In this document: one piece after another, positions 25,565-33,775 of the stretch
Numbering within the stretch: position 1 is the first letter of the stretch
How the letters are laid out: each line of letters opens with the position of its first letter
Source: Halomarina oriensis
GTDB lineage: Archaea > Halobacteriota > Halobacteria > Halobacteriales > Haloarculaceae
Length of the DNA: 33,784 nt
Assembly (NCBI RefSeq): GCF_009791395.1
Contig: NZ_WSZK01000041.1
Span: 1 to 33,784, forward strand
Reading direction: 5' to 3'
Translations under genes and position numbers: made by a program
The notes under the pieces: generated by a model
What the model was told of the DNA's origin: nothing
Databases searched by the model: none
The model's input: the letters and a program-made list of their open reading frames with translations, nothing else

Positions 25565-26389
25565 TCAGGCGTCGTCGGCTTCGACCGATAGCTCCTCGTC
25601 GCCGTCCTCACCGTCGTTACCGTCCTTCTCGGCCTCTTCGGCCTCTTCGGCTTCCTTCGCGGCCGCTCGCGCTTCGCGTTCCTCGCGGAGACGGTTCTCG
25701 GCGCGGTCACGGTCCTCGGGGTAGCCCACGTCCGCTCGCCAGCCGTCCATCCGGATGGCGTCGATGGTCCGCCCGGACTGGAGCAGGAGGTTGATGGCGT
25801 CGGAGAGTTCGTACTCGTCGCGGTTCGACGGCTGGACGAGGTGACAGGCGTGGAAGATGGAGGGCGTGAACGTGTAGAACCCCGTCATCACGAGGTTCGT
25901 CGGCGGGTCCTCGGGTTTCTCCATCACCTCGACGATCTCGCCGTAGTCGTTGGTGTCACAGACGCCGTAGCGACCCGCTTCCTCCCACGGCACCTCCTCG
26001 ACGAGGAAGGCGGCGTCGGCGCGGTCTTCCTGCTGGCGGTTGACGACGTCCGCGAGGTTCGCGCTGAAGATGTTGTCCCCGAGGATGAGCATGAAGTCGT
26101 CGTCGATGTGCTCCTCGACGGTCAGCAGGGCGTGGGCCAGTCCCAGCGCCTCGCGCTGGTGGGAGTACGTGATGGGGATGCCCTCGTACTCGTCGCCGTA
26201 GTAGCTGATGATCTTCTCTTTCATGTAGCCGACGACGACGAGGAGTTCGTCCGCGCCGAGGTCGACGAGGTGGTCGAAACAGTGCGTGAGGATGGGCTTG
26301 CCGTCGACTTCGACCATCGCTTTCGGCTTGTCCTCGGTCAACGGACGGAGGCGAGTCCCTTCGCCCGCGGCGAGTACGACTGCTTTCAT
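25565..26389 (-). CDS. aglF: Glucose-1-phosphate nucleotidylyltransferase (AglF-like)
   Basis: The 274-residue protein has the sugar nucleotidyltransferase signature AVVLAAGEGTRLRPLTEDKPKAM, FMLILGDNIF (metal Asp), GRYGVCDTNDYGEIVEVMEKPEDP and DGWRADVGYPED. The nearest known function is Haloferax AglF, glucose-1-phosphate uridylyltransferase of N-glycan synthesis. The catalytic core ends near 235 and is followed by a charged Glu/Ala/Lys/Asp tail of about 40 residues that is probably disordered. A TTTTTACC box 28 nt upstream indicates a leaderless mRNA. Divergent from the aglM-like gene with a 161-bp shared control region. The gene symbol is by homology. Confidence 0.87.
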   Translation of the reverse strand: MKAVVLAAGEGTRLRPLTEDKPKAMVEVDGKPILTHCFDHLVDLGADELLVVVGYMKEKIISYYGDEYEGIPITYSHQREALGLAHALLTVEEHIDDDFMLILGDNIFSANLADVVNRQQEDRADAAFLVEEVPWEEAGRYGVCDTNDYGEIVEVMEKPEDPPTNLVMTGFYTFTPSIFHACHLVQPSNRDEYELSDAINLLLQSGRTIDAIRMDGWRADVGYPEDRDRAENRLREEREARAAAKEAEEAEEAEKDGNDGEDGDEELSVEADDA

Positions 26390-26412
26390 TACCTAGCGCG
26401 AAACGGCCCGCA

Positions 26413-26420
26413 GGTAAAAA
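26413..26420 (-). promoter_or_regulatory. TATA box of the aglF-like gene
   Basis: TTTTTACC on the minus strand, centred 28 nt before the ATG at 26389. Confidence 0.6.
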
Positions 26421-26516
26421 GATTCGACTCGGTTCACGACAGTCGGCGAACCGTTTCTCGGGGTAGTCGGTGGCTGACTCGGCGTACTGTGGCTCCTGGC
26501 GAACGATAACCACCTC

Positions 26517-26525
26517 CTTACTAAC
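26517..26525 (+). promoter_or_regulatory. TATA-like box of the aglM-like gene
   Basis: CTTACTAAC centred 30 nt before the ATG at 26551. Leader of a few nt expected. It supports 26551 and rejects an in-frame start 27 codons upstream. Confidence 0.5.
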
Positions 26526-26550
26526 CCGCCCGGTCTACTCGAACCCACCA

Positions 26551-27855
26551 ATGAACGTCTCCGTCGTCGGGAGCGGCTACGTCGGTACGAGCGTCGCCGC
26601 CTGTCTCGCTGACCTCGGCCACGACGTGGTCGCCATCGACATCGACGCCGACATCGTCGAGCGCATCAACGCCGGCGAGTCGCCCATCCACGAACCCGGC
26701 CTCCCCGAACGCATCGAGGAACACGCCGGGGGCCGCCTCCGCGCGACCACCGACCACGCCGCACTGCTCGACACCGACCTCACCTTCGTCGCCATGCAGA
26801 CGCCCTCCCGCGATGACGGCTCTATCGACCTCTCGGTCGTCGAAGCCGGCATGCGCGACGTCGGCGAGACGCTCGCCGAGAAGGAGGGCTACCACCTCGT
26901 CGTCGTCAAGTCGACGGTCCTCCCCGGTATGACCGAAGAACGGCTGATCCCCATCCTGGAGGAGGCCTCCGGGAAGACCGCCGGCGAGGAGTTCGGCGTC
27001 GCCGTCAACCCCGAGTTCCAGAGTCAGGGAACTGCGGTGGACGACTTCATGAACCCCGACAAACTCGTGTTCGGCACCGACGGGGACGCGCGGGCGCTCT
27101 CGTTGCTGAACGACCTCTACGACCCACTGGTCGAGCAGGCCGACGCACGAGCAGAAATCGTCGAGACGGGCCTCCGAGAGGGAGCGATGATAAAGTACGC
27201 CAACAACGTCTTCCTCGCGGCCAAGCTCTCGACCATCAACGAGATAGCGAACGTCTGCAAGGAGTACGGTGTCGACTCCTACGAGGTGAGCGAGGCTATC
27301 GGCCTCGACGAGCGCATCGGCGCGCCGTTCCTCCGCTCCGGTGCGGGGTGGGGTGGCTCCTGTTTCCCGAAGGACACCGACGCGCTCCGGGCCGCCGCCC
27401 GCGAGAAGGAGTACGACCCGGTCCTCCTCGACGCCGTCGTGACGGTCAACGACCGCCAACCCGTCAGGATGGTCGACTTCCTCGAACGCCACACCGACGT
27501 CGCGGGCAAGCGCATCGCGGTCCTCGGTCTGGCGTTCAAGCCTCAGACCGACGACATCCGTGGGTCGCGCTCGAAACTCGCCATCGAGGCGCTCGAAGCG
27601 CGCGGCGCACAGGTGGTCGCCTTCGACCCGACCGAAGCGGCCGACCACATGGCCGAGCAGTACCCCGACGTGGAGTACGTCGACAGCGCCGCCGCGGCCC
27701 TCGACGGTGCTCACGGCGCACTCGTCATGACCGACTGGCCGGAGTTCGCCGCCCTCGACGCCGAGTTCGACGCGATGGCCGACCCCGTCGTCGTCGACGG
27801 CCGCCGCATCGTCGAGCGCCGTGAGGGCATCGTCTACGACGGGTTGACCTGGTAA
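26551..27855 (+). CDS. aglM: UDP-glucose 6-dehydrogenase (AglM-like)
   Basis: The 434-residue enzyme oxidises UDP-glucose to UDP-glucuronate with two NAD. MNVSVVGSGYVG binds NAD, KSTVLPG and VNPEFQSQG are family motifs, MIKYANN carries the conserved Lys-Asn, and Cys271 of GWGGSCFPKD is the catalytic thiol. The C-terminal UDP-binding domain has LGLAFKPQTDDIRGS. It pairs functionally with the divergent aglF-like gene, as AglF and AglM do in Haloferax N-glycosylation. The product could supply hexuronic acid to surface glycans. The symbol is by homology. Confidence 0.92.
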   Translation: MNVSVVGSGYVGTSVAACLADLGHDVVAIDIDADIVERINAGESPIHEPGLPERIEEHAGGRLRATTDHAALLDTDLTFVAMQTPSRDDGSIDLSVVEAGMRDVGETLAEKEGYHLVVVKSTVLPGMTEERLIPILEEASGKTAGEEFGVAVNPEFQSQGTAVDDFMNPDKLVFGTDGDARALSLLNDLYDPLVEQADARAEIVETGLREGAMIKYANNVFLAAKLSTINEIANVCKEYGVDSYEVSEAIGLDERIGAPFLRSGAGWGGSCFPKDTDALRAAAREKEYDPVLLDAVVTVNDRQPVRMVDFLERHTDVAGKRIAVLGLAFKPQTDDIRGSRSKLAIEALEARGAQVVAFDPTEAADHMAEQYPDVEYVDSAAAALDGAHGALVMTDWPEFAALDAEFDAMADPVVVDGRRIVERREGIVYDGLTW

Positions 27856-27910
27856 TCCGGGAGCGACGGCCGATTCGGCAGCCCACGGGGTGAGGCAGCG
27901 CGGGGGCTTT

Positions 27911-27922
27911 CGAGATATCTCG
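27911..27922. repeat. 12-bp palindrome upstream of the TIM-barrel gene
   Basis: CGAGATATCTCG is a perfect palindrome in the 144-bp gap between aglM-like and the TIM-barrel gene. The rest of that gap shows no gene and no clear TATA box. Confidence 0.5.
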
Positions 27923-27999
27923 CCGTCTTCGTCAGCGCTTCTGTCTTCGCCTGCTAGCCGACCCTCTCGCTGAAGTACCCGGCCCGTGACGAACGCTCT

Positions 28000-28788
28000 A
28001 TGAACCCCCGCGTCGGCTTCGTCACGCAACTCGGGATGGACCCGCTCGTCGCCATCGAGCGAGCGGGCGCACTGGGCTTCGACTACGTCGAACTGATGCT
28101 GGACGGCGAGACGGCACCCCACCGGGTCGCCGACCGGCGCGACGAGTTCGCCGACGCCCTCGACGACGCCGGTCTCGACCTGCTGGTCCACCTCCCGTTC
28201 GGTGGCATCGACGTCGCATCACCGTTCGAGGGCCTCCGCGAGGGGTCGGTCCGGGCCATCGAGGACGCCATCGACGTGGCGGCGGCCCTCGGCGCGGAGA
28301 AGGGCGTCCTCCACGCCCAGACCGGCGCGTGGCGACCGGCGTGGGACGCCGAGGAACTGCGCCCCCACCTCGTCGAGTCGGTGGGGCACCTCTCGGAGTA
28401 CGGTGCGGAACGCGAGTTCGAGGTCTGTGTCGAGAACATCCCGCGGGGTCTGTTCTCGACGACGGACGTCCCCGACGTGCTCGCCGAGGCCGACGCGTCG
28501 ATGACGCTCGACACCGGTCACGCCCGCATCGATGGCTACGACGCCGACGGGATGGCGAACCTCGTCACCGACTCCGGGCGGGTCGACCACGTCCACCTCA
28601 ACGACACCCGCCGCGCGCGTGACGAACACCTCGCGTTCGGGTCGGGCACCATCGACTTCGGAACCATCCTCGACGCGTTCGACGACGACTGGGCCGGCAC
28701 GCTCTCGCTGGAGGTGTTCACCCACGACTACGACTACCTCGCGGTGAGCAAAGAGCGACTCGGCGCACTCCTCGACGAACGACGCTGA
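28000..28788 (+). CDS. Sugar phosphate isomerase/epimerase-like TIM barrel
   Basis: A 262-residue xylose-isomerase-like (AP endonuclease 2 fold) protein. Candidate metal ligands appear in order: LVHLPFG, VLHAQTG, CVENIPRG (Glu), LDTGHA (Asp/His), HVHLND (His) and LSLEVFTHD (Glu). It could isomerise a sugar phosphate, epimerise a related compound, or act as a nuclease-like family member; the sequence does not decide. Its position after the sugar-nucleotide genes favours carbohydrate metabolism. It converges on the MMPL gene. Confidence 0.82.
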   Translation: MNPRVGFVTQLGMDPLVAIERAGALGFDYVELMLDGETAPHRVADRRDEFADALDDAGLDLLVHLPFGGIDVASPFEGLREGSVRAIEDAIDVAAALGAEKGVLHAQTGAWRPAWDAEELRPHLVESVGHLSEYGAEREFEVCVENIPRGLFSTTDVPDVLAEADASMTLDTGHARIDGYDADGMANLVTDSGRVDHVHLNDTRRARDEHLAFGSGTIDFGTILDAFDDDWAGTLSLEVFTHDYDYLAVSKERLGALLDERR

Positions 28789-28825
28789 ATCGCCGCCGGA
28801 ACGAACGGACGAATCGCGGCCCGCT

Positions 28826-31549
28826 TCAGTCGTCCGTCGGCACCTGCTCGGTTCCGGTCGACTCCGGGGACTCGTCGGACCCTCTCGACCCCGACCGGTC
28901 CCACAGCACGAGCAGACTCGGGAGGACGACGACGCTGGCGACGAACGCGTAGACGATGGCGCTGCCCGTCACCAGTCCGAACCGCCGCAGCGACGGGACG
29001 AGCGCGAACGTCAGGACGCCGAACCCGCCCGCCGTCGTGACGGCGCTGGCGAGCACCGCACCGCCCGTGCCGCTGACGGTCCGGTCGAGGGCGTCGAACG
29101 CCGACCCCGCTTTCGCCCGTTCCTCGACGAACCGTTCGCTGATGTGGATGGCGTAGTCGACGCCGATACCGATGGCGACACTGGCGATGATGACCGTCTC
29201 GGTGTTGAACGGGATGCCGACGAGGTACATCGTCCCGAGAATCCAACTGAGCGCGAAGACGACGGGCACCATCGTCACCGCGCCGAGCGTGAGCGTCCCG
29301 TACCGCCGGTAGAAGATGGCCGTCAGGAACGCGAGGATAATGCCGAGCGTAATCAGGAACGTCTCGACGAGCGTGCGCAACAGCGACTGCTGGACGAGTT
29401 CGGTGACGACGGGCGACCCCGTCGCGGTGACGGTCAGCGCCGACCCCTCTTCGACGGTGGTGGCGACACCGCGCATCTCTTCGGTCACCTCGCCGGTGTC
29501 CGCGCCGCCGACGGTGGTGACGCTCATCCGCAACGCCGTATAGCTGGCGGCCTCGCCGCTCCCGCTCCGGGCGACGACGCTCGCGGCCCGGTCGGGGGCG
29601 GCGGCGAACAGGCCCTCGTACACCGCGTCGAGGTTCCGGTCGGGGATTGCGTTCCCGTCGGTGTCGGCGGCGGTGAACGTGGCGTCGAACGTCTCGTTGG
29701 TCGCGGCCACGTCGCGCATCACCGAGAGCGGGTCGTCGACGCTCGGTTCGCCGTTCGCCAGTTCGATGGCCGTCTCGGTGTCCGCGAGGGCCGCCTCGCC
29801 CTCGGCGACCCGTTCGAGCGTGTCGTCGTCGGTGACCGGCCCTTCTAGCAGTATCTCGACGCGCGACCCCGCGTTCGACTGGACGAAGTTGTCGTTGAGG
29901 AACAGGGCGTTCTCCCGCAGGTCGTAGTCGCTGGGCTGGAAGGGGCCGGGCAGCGAGTTCATCCACTCCGGTGCGTCACGAGGCAGGAACTCGACGCGGT
30001 CCAGCGAGGTGTCGATGTCCGTCGCGGCGTAGCCACCGCCGGCGCTGACGACCAGTGCGACGACGACCACCACGAGGGGGATGCGTCGCGCCGCCCCGGT
30101 CCCGACGCTCAGCAGGCGATACGTGAGGCCACCGGTCCCGAACGCGCTCTTCTCGCGCGGGCGGCCGACCCGTTCGAGCAGACCCTCCAGTTCGAGTTTC
30201 ACCGCCGGGAGCAGGACGACGAAGACGAGGAACGTCGCCACGATACCGACGCCGGCGACGAGACCGAACTCCCGGATGGAGCCGATGTCGCTGGCGAGGT
30301 TCGAGAAGAACCCGATGCTCGTCGTGAACGTCGTCGCCGCGAGCGCCGCGGTGACGCCGGCGAGACCGACACCCATCGCGGCACGCGGCGAGTCCGCGTC
30401 GGGACGGGCCTCCCGGTAGCGCATCACCACGTGGAGCGCGTAGTCGATGGAGAGGCCGATGAGCAGGAACGGGACGGCGATGAGGATCTGGGTCACCCCG
30501 ATACCGGCCCACCCCATGAACCCGCCCATCCAGACCAGCACGAGGACGACACCGAGCAGGGCGAGGAGGACGTCCAGCGGGTCGCGGTAGGCGATGACGA
30601 GGACGAGCAGGACGAACGCCAGCGCGATGGGCGAGATGATGGCGAAACTCTCGCCGGTCGCCTGCCCGGACTCCTCGTCGACGATACCCTGCCCGAAGAC
30701 GAAGCCGCGCTCCCCGAACGTCGACTCGACCTCCTCTTGAATGGCGAGCTGTGCGGTGACGGTCCCCTCGGAGAGCGCGTCGCTCTCGGGGTCGGTCTGC
30801 TGGAAGGCGAAGAGGATACGGGCGTCCGCGGTCGCGGTGCCCGGTTCGTACTCCGTCGAGACGAGCGTGAACGGGTCGACGCCACCGGGACGCTCCGAAT
30901 CGGGCGAGAGCACCCGTTCGACTACCTCGGCGACCTCCCCGTCGCTCATCGACTCCAACTGGTCTCTCTGGGCGTCGAGCGACGGCACCACGGGCGGTCC
31001 GCCTGCGCTCGTGGCCGTTCCGGTGGTCGTCGTGTTCGACGACACGTTCGTCGCGCTCCCCGCCTCACTCGGTGGGCCGCCACTCGCGTTCGCCCCACTC
31101 GTCCCGTTTACCGTTCCGTCCCCACCCGGTGGCGGGCCGCCGGCTCCACCGCCAGCCCGTGCGGCCTCCGCCCGTATCGCGGCGATGGCGACGACGTTCG
31201 AGAGGCCGACGGTCGGTTGGTCCTCCGCGAGCGTCGCGTTGATGGATTCGTTCGCACGTAACCGCTGTTGGAGTTCCAGCGTCTCGACGAGCGACGCCCT
31301 CGTGAGGACGTTCTCGCCGGTGACGACGATCTGGACTGCCGTCGTGTTCTCGCCCTCGACCGAGAAGTTCGACTCGACGGCGTCGAGTTTCTGGGCCTCG
31401 ACGGAGTCGCTCTCGAAACTGGCGATGGTCAGTCCGCCCTCGATGCCGGGCGCGCCCGCCCCGACGACGACGGTGGCGACGAGCATCGCCACCGCGAACA
31501 CCCGACTGTACCGCGTCAGAACGACGGCGTATCTCTCGACGAGTCCCAT
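28826..31549 (-). CDS. MMPL/RND superfamily transporter
   Basis: The 907-residue protein has the two-halves RND plan: helix 1 at ~17-40, a large external loop (~45-325), five helices, a second external loop and five more helices. Each membrane half has the family motif, GLSIDYALHVVMRYRE in the first and GIGVDYAIHISERFVEE in the second. The first loop has a Gly/Pro/Ser/Thr/Asn-rich stretch (~132-190) and eight N-x-S/T sequons. Such proteins export hydrophobic or amphiphilic compounds (lipids, drugs) using ion gradients. ATG 31549 is chosen, with ACTATATC 33 nt upstream. Divergent from the TrmB-family regulator. Confidence 0.92.
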   Translation of the reverse strand: MGLVERYAVVLTRYSRVFAVAMLVATVVVGAGAPGIEGGLTIASFESDSVEAQKLDAVESNFSVEGENTTAVQIVVTGENVLTRASLVETLELQQRLRANESINATLAEDQPTVGLSNVVAIAAIRAEAARAGGGAGGPPPGGDGTVNGTSGANASGGPPSEAGSATNVSSNTTTTGTATSAGGPPVVPSLDAQRDQLESMSDGEVAEVVERVLSPDSERPGGVDPFTLVSTEYEPGTATADARILFAFQQTDPESDALSEGTVTAQLAIQEEVESTFGERGFVFGQGIVDEESGQATGESFAIISPIALAFVLLVLVIAYRDPLDVLLALLGVVLVLVWMGGFMGWAGIGVTQILIAVPFLLIGLSIDYALHVVMRYREARPDADSPRAAMGVGLAGVTAALAATTFTTSIGFFSNLASDIGSIREFGLVAGVGIVATFLVFVVLLPAVKLELEGLLERVGRPREKSAFGTGGLTYRLLSVGTGAARRIPLVVVVVALVVSAGGGYAATDIDTSLDRVEFLPRDAPEWMNSLPGPFQPSDYDLRENALFLNDNFVQSNAGSRVEILLEGPVTDDDTLERVAEGEAALADTETAIELANGEPSVDDPLSVMRDVAATNETFDATFTAADTDGNAIPDRNLDAVYEGLFAAAPDRAASVVARSGSGEAASYTALRMSVTTVGGADTGEVTEEMRGVATTVEEGSALTVTATGSPVVTELVQQSLLRTLVETFLITLGIILAFLTAIFYRRYGTLTLGAVTMVPVVFALSWILGTMYLVGIPFNTETVIIASVAIGIGVDYAIHISERFVEERAKAGSAFDALDRTVSGTGGAVLASAVTTAGGFGVLTFALVPSLRRFGLVTGSAIVYAFVASVVVLPSLLVLWDRSGSRGSDESPESTGTEQVPTDD

Positions 31550-31578
31550 CACGTACCACCACGGAGGGCGGGGGGCAC

Positions 31579-31602
31579 GATATAGTTGTAGGATTCTACT
31601 AT
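31579..31602. promoter_or_regulatory. MMPL promoter with nested dyad operator
   Basis: On the minus strand ACTATATC (31579-31586) is a TATA-like box 33 nt before the MMPL ATG. Overlapping it are two nested inverted repeats: ATAGT/ACTAT (31582-31586, 31598-31602) and GTAG/CTAC (31588-31591, 31596-31599). The neighbouring TrmB-family gene encodes the obvious candidate regulator. Confidence 0.5.
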
Positions 31603-31654
31603 CACTCGCTCGCCGTCGGCGGAGGGGGTCGTGGTCGACCGCCGGACGGAAACG

Positions 31655-31663
31655 GCTTATGTG
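31655..31663 (+). promoter_or_regulatory. TATA box of the TrmB-family gene
   Basis: GCTTATGTG after GGAAAC (BRE-like), centred 31 nt before the ATG at 31690. Confidence 0.5.
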
Positions 31664-31689
31664 CTGGCTGGCGGACTGTCGACGAAGCG

Positions 31690-32481
31690 ATGAGCGCACA
31701 CGAGGCCGTCGAGGGGTTGAAGCGACTCGGACTGTCGAGCTACGAGGCCGGCGTCTTCGTCGCGCTCCAGCGTCTCGCCACCGGGTCCGCGAGCGAGGTG
31801 AGTCGCGCGTCGGAGGTGCCACGCTCGCAGGTGTACGGCGCGGCCGAGTCGCTGGCCGAGCGCGGTCTCATCGAGGTGGTCGAGGGGTCGCCGAAACGCT
31901 ACCGACCGGTGAGTCTCGACACCGCCCGCCGACAGCTACGCGAGCGCATCGACCGCGAGGAGGCCCGAGCCTTCGAGAGTCTGGCGAACCTCCAGGGGAC
32001 GGACGCCGACACGAGCGACGACGGGGTGGCGACGGTGAAGGGACGACACGCGCTCGACGACCGCATCGCGTCGCTCGTCGGGACCGCCACCGACCGAGTG
32101 ATGCTGGTCGCGTGGTCCGTCGACCACCTCCCGCCGGCCGTCGAGGAGGCACTCCGCGAGCGCGCCACGGCGGGCGTCACGACGGTCCTCGTCACCGAGG
32201 CGTCGTCGCTCGGTGCGCGCCTCGACGACAGCGCAGTGCGGGTCATCGTCGCGCCGTCGAAGCCCACCGGCGGCGTCTCCGGTCGGACGTTACTGGTCGA
32301 CGAGGACACCGTCTTGCTCTCCGTCGAGTCGGCCGACGAGGACGCCCCGGCCGAGACGGGCCTGTGGACGGCGCACAGCGACATCGGCCACATCCTCGCG
32401 CAGTTCGTCCACGCCGGGATGATGTACGGCGTCGAGTCCGAAGGCGGGTGGGCCGCCTCCGACACGACGTTCGACTTCTGA
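31690..32481 (+). CDS. TrmB-family transcriptional regulator
   Basis: The 263-residue protein has the TrmB winged helix at residues ~5-75 (LKRLGLSSYEAGVFVALQRL, then EVSRASEVPRSQVYGAAESLAERGLIEVVEGSPKRY). A helical linker leads to a C-terminal domain (~115-263) with the phospholipase D-like fold common in haloarchaeal TrmB paralogues (LVAWSVDHLP, GRTLLVDEDTVLLS). It lacks the long sugar-binding C-terminus of the founding TrmB, so the ligand is probably not a maltose-type sugar. Divergent from the MMPL transporter with a dyad in between; it likely controls that gene and itself. Confidence 0.88.
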   Translation: MSAHEAVEGLKRLGLSSYEAGVFVALQRLATGSASEVSRASEVPRSQVYGAAESLAERGLIEVVEGSPKRYRPVSLDTARRQLRERIDREEARAFESLANLQGTDADTSDDGVATVKGRHALDDRIASLVGTATDRVMLVAWSVDHLPPAVEEALRERATAGVTTVLVTEASSLGARLDDSAVRVIVAPSKPTGGVSGRTLLVDEDTVLLSVESADEDAPAETGLWTAHSDIGHILAQFVHAGMMYGVESEGGWAASDTTFDF

Positions 32482-32525
32482 GGGTCGGGCCGGGTCGACG
32501 GGTCGACGCCCCGCCGAACGACGGA

Positions 32526-32534
32526 GGTAAACCC
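32526..32534 (+). promoter_or_regulatory. TATA box of trmY
   Basis: GGTAAACCC centred 25 nt before the ATG at 32555, suggesting a leaderless mRNA. Confidence 0.5.
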
Positions 32535-32554
32535 GCAGCGTCACCGTCTTCGAT

Positions 32555-33148
32555 ATGCGCCAGTTCATCGTCTCGGGTCACGACGTGCCCACCGACGGCG
32601 ACTTCTCGCTCGACGACCTGCCGGGTGCGGGCCGCCTCGACGTGCTCTGCCGGTGTGTCAACGCCGCGTTCTTCCTCTCTCACGACATCCGCGAGGAGAC
32701 ACGCTGTCTGCTCGTCCTCGACGACGAGTTCACGGTCCGGTTCGAGGGGTCGGAACTGCGACGGCTCAACCCCGACGAACGCTCGACGGCGGCCCTGATT
32801 CGAAACGCGCTCGACCAGCGCGAGGAGGCCATCGGGCACGTGGAAGCCGAGACGTCACCCGGCGTCTCCATCTCCCGGCGTGACTTCGAGACGACGCTCG
32901 ACTACGCCGAACACGAGGGGACCATCGTCCAACTCCACGAAAACGGCGACCCGCTGGCCGACGTCGACCCCCCCGAACACCCGGTGTACGTCCTCTCGGA
33001 CCACGGCGCGTTCACGGACCACGAGGCCGACCTGCTCGCCGACCGTGCCGACCGTCGCGTGCGCGTCGGCCCCGAGGTGCTCCACGCGAACCACACCATC
33101 GTCGTCGCCCACCACCACCTCGACACCGCTGGCTACACGACGTTCTGA
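32555..33148 (+). CDS. trmY: tRNA (pseudouridine(54)-N(1))-methyltransferase TrmY
   Basis: The 197-residue SPOUT-fold protein (formerly DUF358) methylates N1 of pseudouridine 54, giving m1-psi54, which replaces ribothymidine in most archaeal tRNAs. The sequence shows [35 protein letters not shown], a VSISRRDFE segment, YVLSDHGAF and the SAM-binding end ([20 protein letters not shown]). Length and motif order match the family. Its substrate is produced by Pus10, also in this window. Confidence 0.93.
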   Translation: MRQFIVSGHDVPTDGDFSLDDLPGAGRLDVLCRCVNAAFFLSHDIREETRCLLVLDDEFTVRFEGSELRRLNPDERSTAALIRNALDQREEAIGHVEAETSPGVSISRRDFETTLDYAEHEGTIVQLHENGDPLADVDPPEHPVYVLSDHGAFTDHEADLLADRADRRVRVGPEVLHANHTIVVAHHHLDTAGYTTF

Positions 33149-33224
33149 GCGAGACTCCCCGACGAGGTGGTGAGGACGCGGTCGAATCCGCGCACGTATC
33201 CGTTGCTGTACCCCTGTTCGGTGT

Positions 33225-33644
33225 ATGCAACGGTATCTCCTCTGGGCGGCGCTCGCGCTGGTCGGCTACTCGCTGTTCACCCCGTTGGCGAAACTCGCCA
33301 CCGAGAACGCGCCGAGTACGGTCGTCGCACTGGTCGCCAACAGCATGCTCGCGCTGTCGGCGCTCGCCGTCGTCGTCGCCACGGGCGAACAGCCGACGAG
33401 GTACCTCACCGGCGACACGCTCTACTACGTCCTCGGCGCGGGCGTCTTCCTCACTATCGGCATCCTCGCGTACTACCAGGCGCTCTCGCTCGGCCCCGCC
33501 AGCACCGTCATCCCTATCTTCGGGATGTTCATCGTCGGTTCGTCGGTGCTGAGCTTCCTCTTTCTCGGCGACGAGTTCACCGCGCGGAAGGGGGCGGGTA
33601 TCCTCCTGGCGGGCGTCGCCGTCTACCTGACCGTCACCGGGTGA
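33225..33644 (+). CDS. EamA-domain (DMT) small transporter
   Basis: A 139-residue protein with one EamA repeat and about five membrane helices: YLLWAALALVGYSLFTPLAKL, VVALVANSMLALSALAVVVA, LYYVLGAGVFLTIGILAYYQAL, TVIPIFGMFIVGSSVLSFLFLG and AGILLAGVAVYLTV. It is half the length of classical ten-helix DMT carriers and would have to dimerise. SLGPASTVIPI and FLGDEFTARKGAGILL are standard EamA motifs. Substrate unknown. Confidence 0.88.
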   Translation: MQRYLLWAALALVGYSLFTPLAKLATENAPSTVVALVANSMLALSALAVVVATGEQPTRYLTGDTLYYVLGAGVFLTIGILAYYQALSLGPASTVIPIFGMFIVGSSVLSFLFLGDEFTARKGAGILLAGVAVYLTVTG

Positions 33645-33668
33645 CTGGGGACGGGGGAACAACGGAAG

Positions 33669-33680
33669 GGTTAACTTTTC
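33669..33680 (+). promoter_or_regulatory. tRNA-Pro promoter
   Basis: GGTTAACTTTTC centred 29 nt upstream of the tRNA, with a purine-rich BRE-like GGAAG before it. Confidence 0.55.
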
Positions 33681-33702
33681 GGTGGCACCATCTGGTGAAT
33701 GC

Positions 33703-33775
33703 GGGCCGGTGGGGTAGCCTGGTATCCTTCGGCCTTCGGGTGGCCGTAACCGCAGTTCGAATCTGCGCCGGCCCA
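33703..33775 (+). tRNA. tRNA-Pro (anticodon CGG)
   Basis: A 73-nt cloverleaf. The 7-bp acceptor stem GGGCCGG/CCGGCCC is followed by discriminator A73; CCA is not encoded. The anticodon stem is CGGCC/GGCCG with loop TTCGGGT, giving anticodon CGG at 34-36 and G37. The T-arm is CGCAG-TTCGAAT-CTGCG. The D-arm has GGG/CCT pairing and the invariant GG. CGG reads the proline codon CCG. No intron is present. Confidence 0.95.

Noticed and set aside
25631-25656. Tandem 9-bp units as a CRISPR or mobile repeat
   Set aside because: They are in-frame Glu/Ala codons in the tail of the AglF-like protein; no spacers.
26521-28191. 556-residue minus-strand frame across the aglM-like gene
   Set aside because: Antisense shadow of a clear UDP-glucose dehydrogenase.
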